From NCBI GenBank assembly GCA_025464925.1, contig JAODMS010000241.1:3783-67782 (forward strand): a stretch of 64,000 nt of DNA, written 5' to 3'. A program made the translations under genes and the position numbers. The notes under the pieces are model-generated. The model searched no databases. It worked only from the letters and a program-made list of their open reading frames with translations, and was not told the DNA's origin. Of this stretch, positions 26,103 to 35,312 are shown piece after piece. Within the stretch, counting starts at the first letter, position 1. Every line of letters starts with the position of its first letter. Origin of the DNA: Arthrobacter sp. GTDB lineage: Bacteria > Actinomycetota > Actinomycetes > Actinomycetales > Micrococcaceae.

Positions 26103-27287
26103 TCATCGACGCAGGATCAGTGCACTGGTGGGGAGGATTCCCGGCCCGGCGGTGATCAGAGCGACTTCGGCGTCCTCCACCTGCGACGTCGACGTGCCCC
26201 GGAGCTGACGCACGCCCTCGATGGTGTGGGTGAGTCCCAGCAGATACACCTCCGAGAGGTTGCCCCCGTGGGTGTTGACGGGTAGCCGGCCGGTATCCCA
26301 CCGGAGTCCACCGTTCTCGACGAACGGGCCACCCTCACCCGGCGCGCAGAATCCGTACTCCTCGAGCTGCATGATCACAAGGGGGGTGAAGTGGTCGTAC
26401 ATCTCGGCGACGTCGATGTCCTGAGGACCGACCCCCGCCATCTCGTACACGCGGTCGGCCACCGGCTTATGTCCTGACCAGTGGTAGATGTCGTCTGGCA
26501 TCTGGTGATAGAAGATGCCCTGCCCGAACGGCCCCGGCCCACCGATCGCCGCGCCCATCACGTACACCGGCCGCTGCTTGAGGTCTTTGGCGCGCTCCGC
26601 CGACGTCACGATGACCGCCGTGCCGCCGTCGGTCTCCAGGCAGTAGTCCAGCAGCCGCAGGGGGTCGGCGAGCATGCGGGAGTTCGCGTGGTCCTCCAGG
26701 CTGATCGGGTTGCGGTGGAGTGCGGCCGGATTCCGGCTGGCGTGCAGGCGCGTGCTGACGGCGACCTCACCGAAGTGCCGGGTGGTCGTGCCGAACTTCT
26801 CCATGTGGTTGCGCGCCATCATCGCGAACGACTGGCCCGGGGACATCAGCCCGAAGGGATGGTAGAAGTCCCAATCCGGCGTGCCGCCCGGCTCCCGCCC
26901 GTTGCGGGGTGGCGGCAGGCCGATGCGACGACCGGTGTCGCCGCCGGACTTCAGTGCCTTGTTGCAGAGGATCACGTCGGCGTAGCCGGCAGCGACCGCG
27001 GCGGCGGCCTGCGCGACGGTGCCCTGCGATCCGCCACCCCCGCCGCTCACGATCGCCGAGTACCGCAACTCCTTGATGCCGAGCGCCGTAGCAAGCATCC
27101 CCGCGTCGAAGCCGCCTGAGTAGAACGAGAACCCGTCGATGTCCTTGGCCGTCAGCCCGGCGTCGTCCAGGGCTACCGTCGCCGCCTTCAGCATCAGCTC
27201 GAGCTCGGTCTGCTCCCCCGACTGCCCGCGCTTGTAGAAGCGCGTCGTACCGACGCCGACGATGGCTGCCTTGTCCTTGATCGTCAC
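26103..27287 (-). CDS. SCP2-thiolase-like (Ltp2-type) enzyme
   Basis: About 394 residues of thiolase fold. At residues 81-87, where true thiolases have the nucleophilic Cys, there is SGGGGGS, so Claisen chemistry through a Cys-acyl intermediate is not expected. EMYDHFTPLVIMQLEEYGF and LPVNTHGGNLSEVYLLG match the lipid-transfer-protein/aldolase branch. The probable reaction is retro-aldol cleavage of a 3-hydroxyacyl-CoA together with the downstream DUF35 protein (inference). GTG 27287 (GGAAG box) is preferred to GTG 27296. It is divergent from the acyl-CoA dehydrogenase operon at 27541. Confidence 0.9.
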   Translation of the reverse strand: MTIKDKAAIVGVGTTRFYKRGQSGEQTELELMLKAATVALDDAGLTAKDIDGFSFYSGGFDAGMLATALGIKELRYSAIVSGGGGGSQGTVAQAAAAVAAGYADVILCNKALKSGGDTGRRIGLPPPRNGREPGGTPDWDFYHPFGLMSPGQSFAMMARNHMEKFGTTTRHFGEVAVSTRLHASRNPAALHRNPISLEDHANSRMLADPLRLLDYCLETDGGTAVIVTSAERAKDLKQRPVYVMGAAIGGPGPFGQGIFYHQMPDDIYHWSGHKPVADRVYEMAGVGPQDIDVAEMYDHFTPLVIMQLEEYGFCAPGEGGPFVENGGLRWDTGRLPVNTHGGNLSEVYLLGLTHTIEGVRQLRGTSTSQVEDAEVALITAGPGILPTSALILRR

Positions 27288-27540
27288 GGGCAACACTTCC
27301 GTTCCGTTGTGCGGTGTCCGGCGGCGTCCGACCCGTCGTCTCGTGCAACGTAGGGAAGTGAAAACGACGTTGTCAACCGCGGTCGACGAGGCGGCGCGGG
27401 CCGGAGCGGTCTTGACCCGGCCCCCCTCTCCTCGATTAGATATAACGAAGCGTCAGTTCTTCGGTCGGCAGCCGGCAGGGCCGACGCAGGTCTCTCGCCG
27501 TCGGCGGCGAGATCGTTCCGCTCACGACCGGGAGATAACT

Positions 27541-28680
27541 GTGCCCATCGAGCTGCGCTGGAACGACTACTCGCTCAGCGAGGACGACATCGATGTCCGC
27601 GCCATGCTGCGCGAGTTCTTGGCAGAGCAGTCGCCCCCGGATGTGGTGCGCGCCGCCGAGCCACTCGGCTTCGACGAGATGTTGTGGCGGTCGGCTCTGC
27701 GCGCCGGCATCGCAGACCTGTCCCTGCCGGAGGAGTACGGCGGTCAGGGAGCGGGCCTGATCGAACTCGTCCTGGCAGCTGAGGAGGTCGGGCGCACCGC
27801 AGCGCCGGTGCCGCTCGTGGACCACGCCGTCGCGACCCGGCTGCTGGCGCGGCTGCCCGAGACGCATTCCGACCTCGCGTCCGCCGTGGCCGGAGAACTC
27901 ATCCTGTCCCTCGCGCCTCTGTCCGCCGTCAGGCCCGGCGCACAGCTCGTGCCCAGCGGCGCGGTCGCTCGAGGCGTCTTGGCAATGGACGGCGGCGACC
28001 TGGTGCTTTTGCGCCGCGACTCCGCACCGGCACTCGCAGCCAACCAGGCGTGCGCTCCCCTGGCCTGGTGGGATCCCGCCGATCCGGCAGTTGAGCGCAC
28101 CGTGCTCGCCGGCGGGGATGCCTCGCGCGCCCTCTGGCGTCGGGCGGTGGCTGAATGGCAGGTGGCCACCGCGTCCGCCCTCGTGGGCCTGGGCGAGGGC
28201 GCCAGCCTCATCGCCCGCACGTACACGACGCAGCGCAAGGCATTCGGGCAGCCGGTCGCGACATTCCAGGCGATCAGCCACACCCTCGTCGACGTGCACG
28301 AGGCCGTGCAGACCGCGCGGAACCTGACACTCAAGGCCGCCTGGTTCGTCAGTGAGGAGCCCGACTCCCGCCCCGAGCTGCCGACCATGGCCCTGGCCAA
28401 CGCCGCCCGGGTGGCCACCGACGTCACGATGAAGTGCGTCCACGTACACGGCGGCTTCGGGATCATGCTCGAGGCCGACGTCTCGCTCTACCACTGCCGG
28501 GCCGCGGTCTGGGGCCAGCTCGGCGGCGGTTCGTCGCTGCACCTTCAGGCCATCGCCGCCGGGCTCGACCGCCTCGCGGATCGGAGCGCCCCAGCCACCC
28601 CCGAGCCGTCCGCGGCCGTCCGCATCCCCGCTCCGACGAGCCGCTCGGCCGCCGACCTGATCACCTCCCGGGAGTCCTGA
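27541..28680 (+). CDS. acyl-CoA dehydrogenase, beta-type subunit
   Basis: 379 residues from a GTG preceded by GGGAG. It has AMLREFLAEQSPPDVVRAAE, LSLPEEYGGQGAGLIELVLAAEE and, near the C terminus, MKCVHVHGGFGIMLEADVSLYH. The middle-domain FAD block is missing, as in its paralogue at 22189. It is followed directly by an alpha-type subunit (TGATG overlap), so the two form an alpha/beta pair. The region upstream (27288-27540) is a divergent promoter zone with an AT-rich patch around 27435-27450. Confidence 0.9.
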   Translation: MPIELRWNDYSLSEDDIDVRAMLREFLAEQSPPDVVRAAEPLGFDEMLWRSALRAGIADLSLPEEYGGQGAGLIELVLAAEEVGRTAAPVPLVDHAVATRLLARLPETHSDLASAVAGELILSLAPLSAVRPGAQLVPSGAVARGVLAMDGGDLVLLRRDSAPALAANQACAPLAWWDPADPAVERTVLAGGDASRALWRRAVAEWQVATASALVGLGEGASLIARTYTTQRKAFGQPVATFQAISHTLVDVHEAVQTARNLTLKAAWFVSEEPDSRPELPTMALANAARVATDVTMKCVHVHGGFGIMLEADVSLYHCRAAVWGQLGGGSSLHLQAIAAGLDRLADRSAPATPEPSAAVRIPAPTSRSAADLITSRES

Positions 28681-29840
28681 TGAACTTCGGCCGGCTCGCG
28701 CTCGACCCGTCCCAGCAGTCCTTCGAGACCGAGGCGCGCGCCCTGCTCGAGAAGCACTGGACACCGGATCCGCACATCATCGCGCTGGACCACGACCGGC
28801 CGACTCCGGAGCTCGTCGAGGTGCTCGCCGAGCGCGGCTGGGTACATCCCCGGACGCCGCCCGAGGACGGCGGGGCCGGGCTGGGCGCCGTCGAGGCGCG
28901 GGTGCTCCGGGCACTCTTCGACGAGTACCGGGTGCCCGACTACAGCAATGACCTGATTCTTCCCACGCTGCGGACGCACGGATCGCCGGAGCTGAGGGCG
29001 ACCGTCCTGCCCGACCTGGAGAGCGGACGGAAGTCCTTCTGCCTGGGCTACAGCGAGCCTGACAGCGGCTCGGACATGGCCGCGGCCCGCACCCGGGCCG
29101 TGCGGGACGGCGACACATGGGTCATCAACGGCGCGAAGATGTTCACGACCTACGCGCACGAATCCGACTACGTCTTCATGCTGGCCAGGACCGGCCCGGT
29201 CGAGGACAAGCACCGCACTCTCACGATGTTCCTGGTCCCGATGGACGCCGAGGGCGTCGAGGTGAAGCCGATCTGGGCCATGGGGCGCGTACGTACGAAC
29301 ATGACCTTCTACCGCGACGTCCGCATCCTCGACACCTACCGCCTGGGCCCGGTCAACGAGGGCTGGAGGGTCGTGTCGGAGCCGCTGGCCGCTGAGCACG
29401 GCAAGGGTGAGTTCGACGCGCTCGAAGACCTCAACGGCGGCATGGGAGCAGCCTTCACGCGCACGCTCGAGCGGCTCGTCCAGCACACCGTCGATTGGGC
29501 GGTGCAGAACTCCGGCGCCGACGGCCGGCCGCTGATCGAAGACCCGGTGGTCCGCCGGCAGCTGGCCACGGCGCTGCTGGACATCGAGGTCTGCTGGAAC
29601 ACCCCCGGGGAGTTCGGCAAGGTGATGGCGGCCGAGACGCTGATCCGGCACGCCGACGCCCTGGCGGACCTCACCGCACCCGCCGGCATCCTCGACGAAG
29701 GGGCCGAGGGCGCCGTCGCGCACGGCCTCATCGGCTGGGCGCGACTCTTCGCCCCCGGTACGGCAATCTACGGCGGGACGACGGAGATCTACCGCAACAA
29801 CCTGGCGCGCGGCGCCCTCGGCCTGCCGCGGGCCCGATGA
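28680..29840 (+). CDS. acyl-CoA dehydrogenase, alpha-type subunit
   Basis: 386 residues with FCLGYSEPDSGSDMAAARTR, VINGAKMFTTYAHESDY and the C-terminal GTAIYGGTTEIYRNNLARGA. This is the catalytically typical partner of the preceding gene, with which it shares a TGATG stop-start overlap. Paired split acyl-CoA dehydrogenases of this kind handle bulky acyl-CoA esters. It is paralogous to the gene at 20986. Confidence 0.92.
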   Translation: MNFGRLALDPSQQSFETEARALLEKHWTPDPHIIALDHDRPTPELVEVLAERGWVHPRTPPEDGGAGLGAVEARVLRALFDEYRVPDYSNDLILPTLRTHGSPELRATVLPDLESGRKSFCLGYSEPDSGSDMAAARTRAVRDGDTWVINGAKMFTTYAHESDYVFMLARTGPVEDKHRTLTMFLVPMDAEGVEVKPIWAMGRVRTNMTFYRDVRILDTYRLGPVNEGWRVVSEPLAAEHGKGEFDALEDLNGGMGAAFTRTLERLVQHTVDWAVQNSGADGRPLIEDPVVRRQLATALLDIEVCWNTPGEFGKVMAAETLIRHADALADLTAPAGILDEGAEGAVAHGLIGWARLFAPGTAIYGGTTEIYRNNLARGALGLPRAR

Positions 29841-30724
29841 GCGCGCAGCCGGAGGCGCCTGGAACGGCGACAGTGAAGTCGGCGCTCGAGGCACTGGACC
29901 TTCGGCGCACCGGAGACCTCTCCTTCGAGGCGTCCAACGTGGCCCTCGGTGGCGGGCGGCCGGTGTTCGGCGGACAGTTGCTCGGCCAGGTCCTCATGGC
30001 CGGCGCGGCGGTGCAGCCGGACAAGCACGTCCGCACCGTCCAGGTCATGTTTCCGCGGACCGGGGATCCTGGCCGGCCGCTCAGCCTCACCGTCGAGCCG
30101 ATCCACCTGGGCCGGACGATGTCGACCGTCGGGGTGGCAATCACCCAGGGCGATCGGCATGTCTGCCGCGCGACGGTCCTGCTCGACAGCGACGAGGCCG
30201 ACGTGATGCGGTACGCGGCACCGTTCCCCGACACGGGCGGGCCGGACGCCGCGGCGCCGGCGCCTGACCTCGCTGAGGGCGACTCGGAGCTGCGCCTGGC
30301 CGGCGGTGTCGACCTCGCCGCCGTGGCCCCCGCCGGGCCCCCGGAGTTGTGCGCCTGGGTGCGCTGGCCGTCGGCACCGGTGGGCGACCGGGCCCGGAAT
30401 CACGCGCTGGCCGCCTGGTACACCGACAGCCTCATCATCGGCGCCGCCATGCGGCCGCACGAGGGCATCGGGATGGGCATGGCGCACGAGACCCTTTCCA
30501 CCGGTGTCGTCACCCACACCCTCACGTTCCACGAGGCGTTCGACGCCGCCGACTGGCACCTCGTGTCGAACGAGAGCAGCTACGCCGGTGGTGGCCGGGT
30601 CTACGGGACCGGGCGGATCCACACCGCCGACGGAGGCCTGGCGGCGTCGTTCGTGCAGGACGCGTTCGTCCGGGCATTTCCCGCGCACGTCACCCAGCGC
30701 GGCCCGTCCTCGGGCGTGATGTAG
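29837..30724 (+). CDS. acyl-CoA thioesterase family protein (double hotdog)
   Basis: 295 residues containing two hotdog folds of the TesB type. GGGRPVFGGQLLGQVLMAG opens the first fold and SLTVEPIHLGRTMSTVGVAI follows it; HEAFDAADWHLVSNESSYAGGGR is the second, with the Asp-Trp-His segment typical of TesB-like enzymes. It hydrolyses acyl-CoA to free acid and CoA, perhaps to release stalled intermediates. The ATG overlaps the previous stop (ATGA). It ends exactly where the convergent SDR gene ends, with no spacer. Confidence 0.9.
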   Translation: MSAQPEAPGTATVKSALEALDLRRTGDLSFEASNVALGGGRPVFGGQLLGQVLMAGAAVQPDKHVRTVQVMFPRTGDPGRPLSLTVEPIHLGRTMSTVGVAITQGDRHVCRATVLLDSDEADVMRYAAPFPDTGGPDAAAPAPDLAEGDSELRLAGGVDLAAVAPAGPPELCAWVRWPSAPVGDRARNHALAAWYTDSLIIGAAMRPHEGIGMGMAHETLSTGVVTHTLTFHEAFDAADWHLVSNESSYAGGGRVYGTGRIHTADGGLAASFVQDAFVRAFPAHVTQRGPSSGVM

Positions 30725-31465
30725 TCAGCCGACCCCGGCTCCTCCGTCCACCCGCAGCGTCTGCCCGGTGATCCAGGATGCTGCGTCGCTGCACAGGTAG
30801 ACCATCGCCTCGTACAGCTCGCGGCTGGAGCCGAACCGCTTCACCGCATTGCCCGCCAGGATCCGGTATGCGTCGGGCAGCTGACCGGCGGCGGCCTCGA
30901 AGGCGGAGATGCCAGGGGCAATGCAGTTGACGGTGATGCCACGGTCTCCCACCTCGGCCGCCATACCGGCTGTCATGTGCTCGACCGCATGCTTCGTGAG
31001 CCCGTAGGGGTTGCCTCCCGAGCGGGCAGCCATCGAGGAGATATTGACGACCCGCCCGAAGCCACCGTCCGCCATCACCGGCACGGCGGCCTGGTAGCAG
31101 CGCAGGGAGCCGGTCACGTTGACCGCCCAGGCCGCCTCCCAGACGTCGTCGGGACAGTGCAGCAGGCCCGCCTCGTTGAGCCCCCGCCACAGGCCTGCGT
31201 TGTTGATGAGGACGTCGAGCCGCCCGAACTCGGCCTGCGTACGCTCCACCAGCGCCTCGGTGCTCTCCCGATCCGTCACATCCGTGTCCACGCCGATGCA
31301 GCGCGGGCCGGCGGTGGACGCCTCCGCGGCTGCCGCCGCCGTGTCTTTGACGTCGGCCAGGACCACGGAGGCCCCGTCCTGGGCGAAGTACCGGGCGTAG
31401 TCCCGCCCGAGGCCCCGCGCGGCCCCGGTCACGATCACCACGCGGCCGCTCAAACGCCCGTCCAC
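30725..31465 (-). CDS. SDR family oxidoreductase
   Basis: 246 residues, GTG start. The cofactor motif is VTGAARGLGRDYARYF, with INNAGLWRG, Ser in VNISSMAARSGG, the NPYGLTKHAVEHM catalytic pair and the tail WITGQTLRVDGG. A Glu/Asp-rich strand 2 end (LADVKD) favours NAD(H). It lies at the end of a three-gene minus-strand group behind a TetR regulator and an enoyl-CoA hydratase, so oxidation of a hydroxyacyl-CoA is plausible. Confidence 0.92.
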   Translation of the reverse strand: MDGRLSGRVVIVTGAARGLGRDYARYFAQDGASVVLADVKDTAAAAAEASTAGPRCIGVDTDVTDRESTEALVERTQAEFGRLDVLINNAGLWRGLNEAGLLHCPDDVWEAAWAVNVTGSLRCYQAAVPVMADGGFGRVVNISSMAARSGGNPYGLTKHAVEHMTAGMAAEVGDRGITVNCIAPGISAFEAAAGQLPDAYRILAGNAVKRFGSSRELYEAMVYLCSDAASWITGQTLRVDGGAGVG

Positions 31466-31467
31466 TG

Positions 31468-32238
31468 TCAGCGTGTTCCCTGCTCAGGATCGCGGCGCCA
31501 GGGAGCGGTGTCCAAGACGAGATCCAGGGCGAGGAGGACCTGCTCTCGCACCCGCTCGGTCGGCGCGGTCGCGATGGCCGACGACAGTGCCCACGCCATC
31601 CCCAGCACAGCCTCCAGCAGCTGGTCGAGGTCGGTGTCCGGGGGCAGCTCGCTCCTGTTGACCGACTCCTCGAGGATCGACCGGATCGCCGACCGCACGC
31701 CCTGCACGTAGTCCCGCAGCACCGCTCGCAGCTGCGGATCACCGGCGCTCTCCCGCACGAGGTCGAGGTAGAAGTTCCCCATCCCCAGGGTGCGCCGGGC
31801 GTCCTCGACGCTCGCCCGGAGAAGCAGCCGCACCCGCTCCCGACCGGAGCGCCCTTCCTCCGTCGACCGCTCCCACCAGTGTTGGTCGATCCCTGTGCGG
31901 GCCGCATCCACGGCGCTCTCGAACAGGACCGCGCGCACGAGGGCGGCCCGCGAGTCGAAATAGTTGTAGAGCGCGGTGCGGGTCAGCCCCGCCTCCTCCG
32001 CGATCGCCTGCAGCGACGTCCCGTCGTAACCCGTCTGCCGGAAACAGCGGGTTGCGACCTCCAGGATGTGCCGCCGTGTCTCCGCCCCCTCAGATCGCGG
32101 CGGGCGGCCGGGCCGACGCCGCGGCCCGTCGGGCCCAGCTGCCGTGTCGCTGCTCCTGCCGGCTGCGGGCACTGGCTCTCCTGCTCGGTCCCGGTCCCGG
32201 TCCCGGAGCCGGTTGCCCGGGCCCGGGACCCGGGTCAT
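31468..32238 (-). CDS. TetR family transcriptional regulator
   Basis: 256 residues. An N-terminal disordered stretch (LRDRDRDRAGEP, encoded by a threefold CGGTCC repeat) precedes the helix-turn-helix (ILEVATRCFRQTGYDGTSLQ, TRTALYNYFDSRAALVRAV). The ligand domain follows. Its ATG overlaps the hydratase stop by 4 bases, so it is coupled to that gene and probably controls this operon or a neighbouring one. The real start may be further in, since the first 45 residues are not conserved-looking. Confidence 0.9.
   Translation of the reverse strand: MTRVPGPGNRLRDRDRDRAGEPVPAAGRSSDTAAGPDGPRRRPGRPPRSEGAETRRHILEVATRCFRQTGYDGTSLQAIAEEAGLTRTALYNYFDSRAALVRAVLFESAVDAARTGIDQHWWERSTEEGRSGRERVRLLLRASVEDARRTLGMGNFYLDLVRESAGDPQLRAVLRDYVQGVRSAIRSILEESVNRSELPPDTDLDQLLEAVLGMAWALSSAIATAPTERVREQVLLALDLVLDTAPWRRDPEQGTR
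32186..32206. repeat. 3x hexanucleotide repeat in TetR N terminus
   Basis: CGGTCC is repeated three times in tandem and encodes an Arg-Asp run in the regulator's N-terminal tail. Copy-number changes would stay in frame. Confidence 0.6.
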
Positions 32239-33128
32239 GGCTGGTCGACGAGGGAAGGACGCACCGGTGGCGCCTCGTTCCAGGGGATCACGCCGAACTC
32301 TGCCGTGCCCGCCGGGTACCCGCCGGTGCGTTCGGCCCACGCCGAGTGGTTGACCTGGTGCATGGTGAAGCAGGCGTTGAGCGCGTTGTGGAAGCCCATG
32401 TTGTCGAGGGTCTGGTTGACCGACTCCTTGATCAGCAGGGCGGCCATCGTGTCGACGGTGGCGATCCGCTGAGCGAACTCGACCGTCTTGTCCGACACCT
32501 GGTCGGCCGGGAAGATCTTGCTGACCATGCCGAGCCGGTTCGCCTCCTCGGCGGTGATGGAGTCGCCGGTCAGCATCATCTCCTTGGTCTTGCGGGGCCC
32601 GAACTCCCACGGATGGGCAAAGTACTCGACGCCGCACATGCCCAGGCGGGTGCCGACGACGTCGGCGAACTCAGTTCCCTCGGCCGCGACGATGAGGTCG
32701 CAGGACCACATCAGCATCAGTCCGGCCGCGTAGACCTTGCCGTGTACCTCGGCGATCGTGATCTTCCGCAGGTCCCGCCACCGGAGCGTGTTCCGGAAGA
32801 AGTAGTGCCACTCCTGCAGCATCCGGGCCTCCGGGGCCGGCCGGGTGCCGCCGTTGATCTGGAACGACGCGTGCTGATCGGGGCCCGGCTCGCGCTCGGC
32901 GGCCGACAGGGCAGAACCCATGTCATGACCGGCGGAGAACATCGGCCCTGCTCCGCGGAGGATGACCACCCGCACCTGATCGTCTTGCTCCGCGGCCAGA
33001 AAGGCCTCGTCCAGCTCCACGAGCAGACCACGGTTCTGAGCGTTGCGGGCCTCCGGCCGGTCGAGGGTGATCCGCGCGATCTTCCCGTCGTCCAACGTCT
33101 CGTAGGTGATGAAGCTGTAGTCCGTCAC
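32235..33128 (-). CDS. enoyl-CoA hydratase/isomerase family protein
   Basis: 297 residues, GTG start with GAGGGGAT upstream. ITLDRPEARNAQNRGLLVEL, MFSAGHDMGSALS (first oxyanion-hole block) and EVHGKVYAAGLMLMWSCDLI (second) define a crotonase. The long C-terminal part (LNACFTMHQVNHSAWAERTG) and aromatic substitutions resemble crotonases of terpene and steroid pathways rather than short-chain fatty acid ones. The exact reaction is uncertain. It is the first gene of the hydratase-TetR-SDR group. Confidence 0.92.
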   Translation of the reverse strand: MTDYSFITYETLDDGKIARITLDRPEARNAQNRGLLVELDEAFLAAEQDDQVRVVILRGAGPMFSAGHDMGSALSAAEREPGPDQHASFQINGGTRPAPEARMLQEWHYFFRNTLRWRDLRKITIAEVHGKVYAAGLMLMWSCDLIVAAEGTEFADVVGTRLGMCGVEYFAHPWEFGPRKTKEMMLTGDSITAEEANRLGMVSKIFPADQVSDKTVEFAQRIATVDTMAALLIKESVNQTLDNMGFHNALNACFTMHQVNHSAWAERTGGYPAGTAEFGVIPWNEAPPVRPSLVDQP

Positions 33129-33365
33129 GGGATCCCCTCGTTGGAATTGACGTTCCGACAGTTACCGTAGGGATGCGTCCGTTCCGCGGTCAAGTGGCGC
33201 TTCCGTCCCTGTCAGCGCGCCGCAGTACACCGACGGCCGGCGAGGCTCCGCAGTCAGACAGTGATCGCTCCGCGCCATGAGGCGCCGAGCCGTTCGCAGG
33301 AGGGCCCGTGCCACCCCCTGGGTTTTCATGTCCGCTCCGATCCCGTGCATCTCGTCCCCTGTCCC

Positions 33366-33734
33366 GCATGGGCAACTCGTGCGTCTCGGCGGGGACGCCC
33401 TCGTCGGTGCGGAGCGCGTTTGCCCGCCACCCCGAGAGTGCACATCTCACTGGTGCAGCCCTCCGCTCACCCGTTCGAGCGCGCTTTCGTGGCGCCGTAG
33501 GCGCTGCGCCCAGCGGGCCTAGGCAGCAGCACGCTCGATTCACGACGACCAGGGCCCGGCCCCGCCCGCATGCCAGGGAGGACGTCTCGGTCAGCTCGAC
33601 GAGTGCCAGGACGTGGACCCGGAAGGCGAGTTTCGAAACGCCGGGACAGACCGACACCCGATTCCCCGCGCCGCGCCCGTGACCACGACCACTGCACCCG
33701 GGAGTTCAACGTCATCCATCCGGGGTTCTAGCAT
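33366..33734 (-). pseudogene. SDR remnant
   Basis: The stretch starting at ATG 33734 reads MLEPRMDDVELPGAVVVVTG and then GAARGIG, the N terminus of a short-chain dehydrogenase. After that the middle of the gene is missing. SAYGATKARSNG, the catalytic Tyr-Lys region, appears in another frame near 33481-33510, and LRTDEGVPAETHELPM, which looks like a late SDR segment, in a third near 33366-33415. This is the debris of an SDR gene with a large internal deletion and frameshifts. The remaining 33129-33365 holds no coding sequence I can support. Confidence 0.65.
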
Positions 33735-33799
33735 GAACGGGCATCGAGTGAGAACGCCGTTCTCCCCCTGCGCCCGGACGACGACGCGAGGAGATCCCA

Positions 33800-34453
33800 G
33801 TGGCCCGCCGCGATCCCGCCCTGTCCGCGCTGGGCGAGCAGGTCGCCAAGGGGGCCGTGGCCGGCCGACGCGATCGCTACGAACGCGAAGTAGTCGCACT
33901 CATCCGTGCGGTGCACCGGCTCACCCGCAGGCGGACGTACGCCGAGACGACGGTCGCGGAGATCCTCGAGGAGGCCAAGCTCAGCACCCGCGCCTTCTAC
34001 CGCCATTTCAGCTCGAAGGACGAACTGCTGGTCGCCGTGTTCGAGTACGAGACGACACTGGTGGTGGACCAGCTCGCCGCGGCCGTGGACGGTGCGGGCG
34101 ACGCGGCTGCCCGGTTCGACAGGTGGCTGGACTGGTACCTGTCACTGCTGACCGACCCCCGGCGACTGGCCCGGTTCATCGTCCTGCAGCAGGAGCACGA
34201 CCGGCTCGCCCGGGACCACCGCACCCGGATGAGCCAGCTGGACGAGCGCCGGGACGCCGTGCTCGTGAGCATCCTGCAGCGGGGGGTGGAGGACGGCTCC
34301 CTGCCGGGGGCCGACCCGGACGGCGACGCTCCCGTCATCCATGCACTCGTCACCGGAACCCTCCGGCGCGTCGCCATAGGTGACGGATCGGACGCCGCCG
34401 AGGTGCGTCGCCGGCTGCGCCGGTTCTGCGACCCGGTCCTCCGCGAGCGGTGA
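33800..34453 (+). CDS. TetR family transcriptional regulator
   Basis: 217 residues, GTG start with AGGAGAT just upstream. The helix-turn-helix is TYAETTVAEILEEAKLSTRA followed by FYRHFSSKDELLVAVFEYE. It overlaps the SDR downstream by 4 bases (GTGA), so regulator and enzyme are co-transcribed. It probably represses its own operon and perhaps the CoA-transferase genes that follow. Confidence 0.92.
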   Translation: MARRDPALSALGEQVAKGAVAGRRDRYEREVVALIRAVHRLTRRRTYAETTVAEILEEAKLSTRAFYRHFSSKDELLVAVFEYETTLVVDQLAAAVDGAGDAAARFDRWLDWYLSLLTDPRRLARFIVLQQEHDRLARDHRTRMSQLDERRDAVLVSILQRGVEDGSLPGADPDGDAPVIHALVTGTLRRVAIGDGSDAAEVRRRLRRFCDPVLRER

Positions 34454-35166
34454 GCGGTCAACTAGCCGGAAGGGTCACCCTCGTCACGGGCTCGACCCGC
34501 GGTATCGGCCGGGCGATGGCGCAGCGATTCGCCGCCGAAGGGGCCACCGTGGTTGTCCACGGACGCCGCCCCGAGGACGCCGAAGAGGTCGCTGCAGCGA
34601 TCCCCCGGGCCGTCGCCGTCGCTGCGGACCTCCACGACCGGGCCGCCGCCGCGTCGCTCGTGGACCGCGTCGTCCGCCGGGTCGGCCGGATCGACGTCCT
34701 GGTCAACAACGCAGCAGTGATGGCGGCCGGGTCGATCAGCCGCGTGGGCGACGAGGCGTGGGACACCGCCCTGGGAGTCAACCTGACCGCACCGATGGCG
34801 ATCACCCGGGCCGCGGTCCCCGGGATGAAGACGGCCGGCGGCGGGGTGATCCTCAACGTCGTCTCCAGTTCGGGGACGGACGGCATCTCGGGCTTCAGCG
34901 CCTATGGGGCCAGCAAGGCGGGGCTGTTGGGCCTCACGCTGACGTGGGCACGGGAGCTGCACCGCTTCGGTATCCGGGTGAACGCGCTGTCCCCGGAGGC
35001 GGTCACGGACATGGTCCGGGCAATCCCCCCGGAGGAATTCGCCATCCGGACGGCACGGATGCCCACTCCCGAGGCGATCGCCGATGTGGCGCTGTTCCTC
35101 GTCGGTGACGCGTCTCGCGCCGTCTGGGGACAGTGTCTGGTGGCAGCTGGCCCCCCTCCGGACTGA
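34450..35166 (+). CDS. SDR family oxidoreductase
   Basis: 238 residues with VTLVTGSTRGIGRAMAQRF, NNAAVMAAGS, VVSSSGTDGISGFSAYGASK (Ser and Tyr-Lys of the active site) and the tail VWGQCLVAAGPPPD, which is slightly divergent from the usual G-G ending. Strand 2 ends in HGRRPED, which suggests NADP(H). It is coupled to the TetR gene. The substrate is unknown. Confidence 0.9.
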   Translation: MSGQLAGRVTLVTGSTRGIGRAMAQRFAAEGATVVVHGRRPEDAEEVAAAIPRAVAVAADLHDRAAAASLVDRVVRRVGRIDVLVNNAAVMAAGSISRVGDEAWDTALGVNLTAPMAITRAAVPGMKTAGGGVILNVVSSSGTDGISGFSAYGASKAGLLGLTLTWARELHRFGIRVNALSPEAVTDMVRAIPPEEFAIRTARMPTPEAIADVALFLVGDASRAVWGQCLVAAGPPPD

Positions 35167-35312
35167 TCCCGGGCGCCGGCGTCGCCCTCCGGCCCCCGGG
35201 AGGGGCCCGATCGCCGGAATCGGGCTGGATGGTCTCTGTGCGTGACAGGCCACATGTGTTGTGATCGTCGCAGCAGTGTGAAAATCTTGTTCTCATAAAG
35301 GGGAGCACCACG

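Noticed and set aside
32052..33170. 372-codon plus-strand frame opposite the hydratase
   Set aside because: Shadow frame; the minus-strand crotonase motifs are unambiguous.
33190..33657. 155-codon minus-strand frame as an intact gene
   Set aside because: Its sequence contains only parts of an SDR in this frame and has no ribosome site. It is better explained as gene debris.
35167..35312. Possible terminator hairpin before the first double CoA-transferase
   Set aside because: The arms around the CCCTCC/GGGAGG words are short and imperfect. I could not draw a convincing stem.
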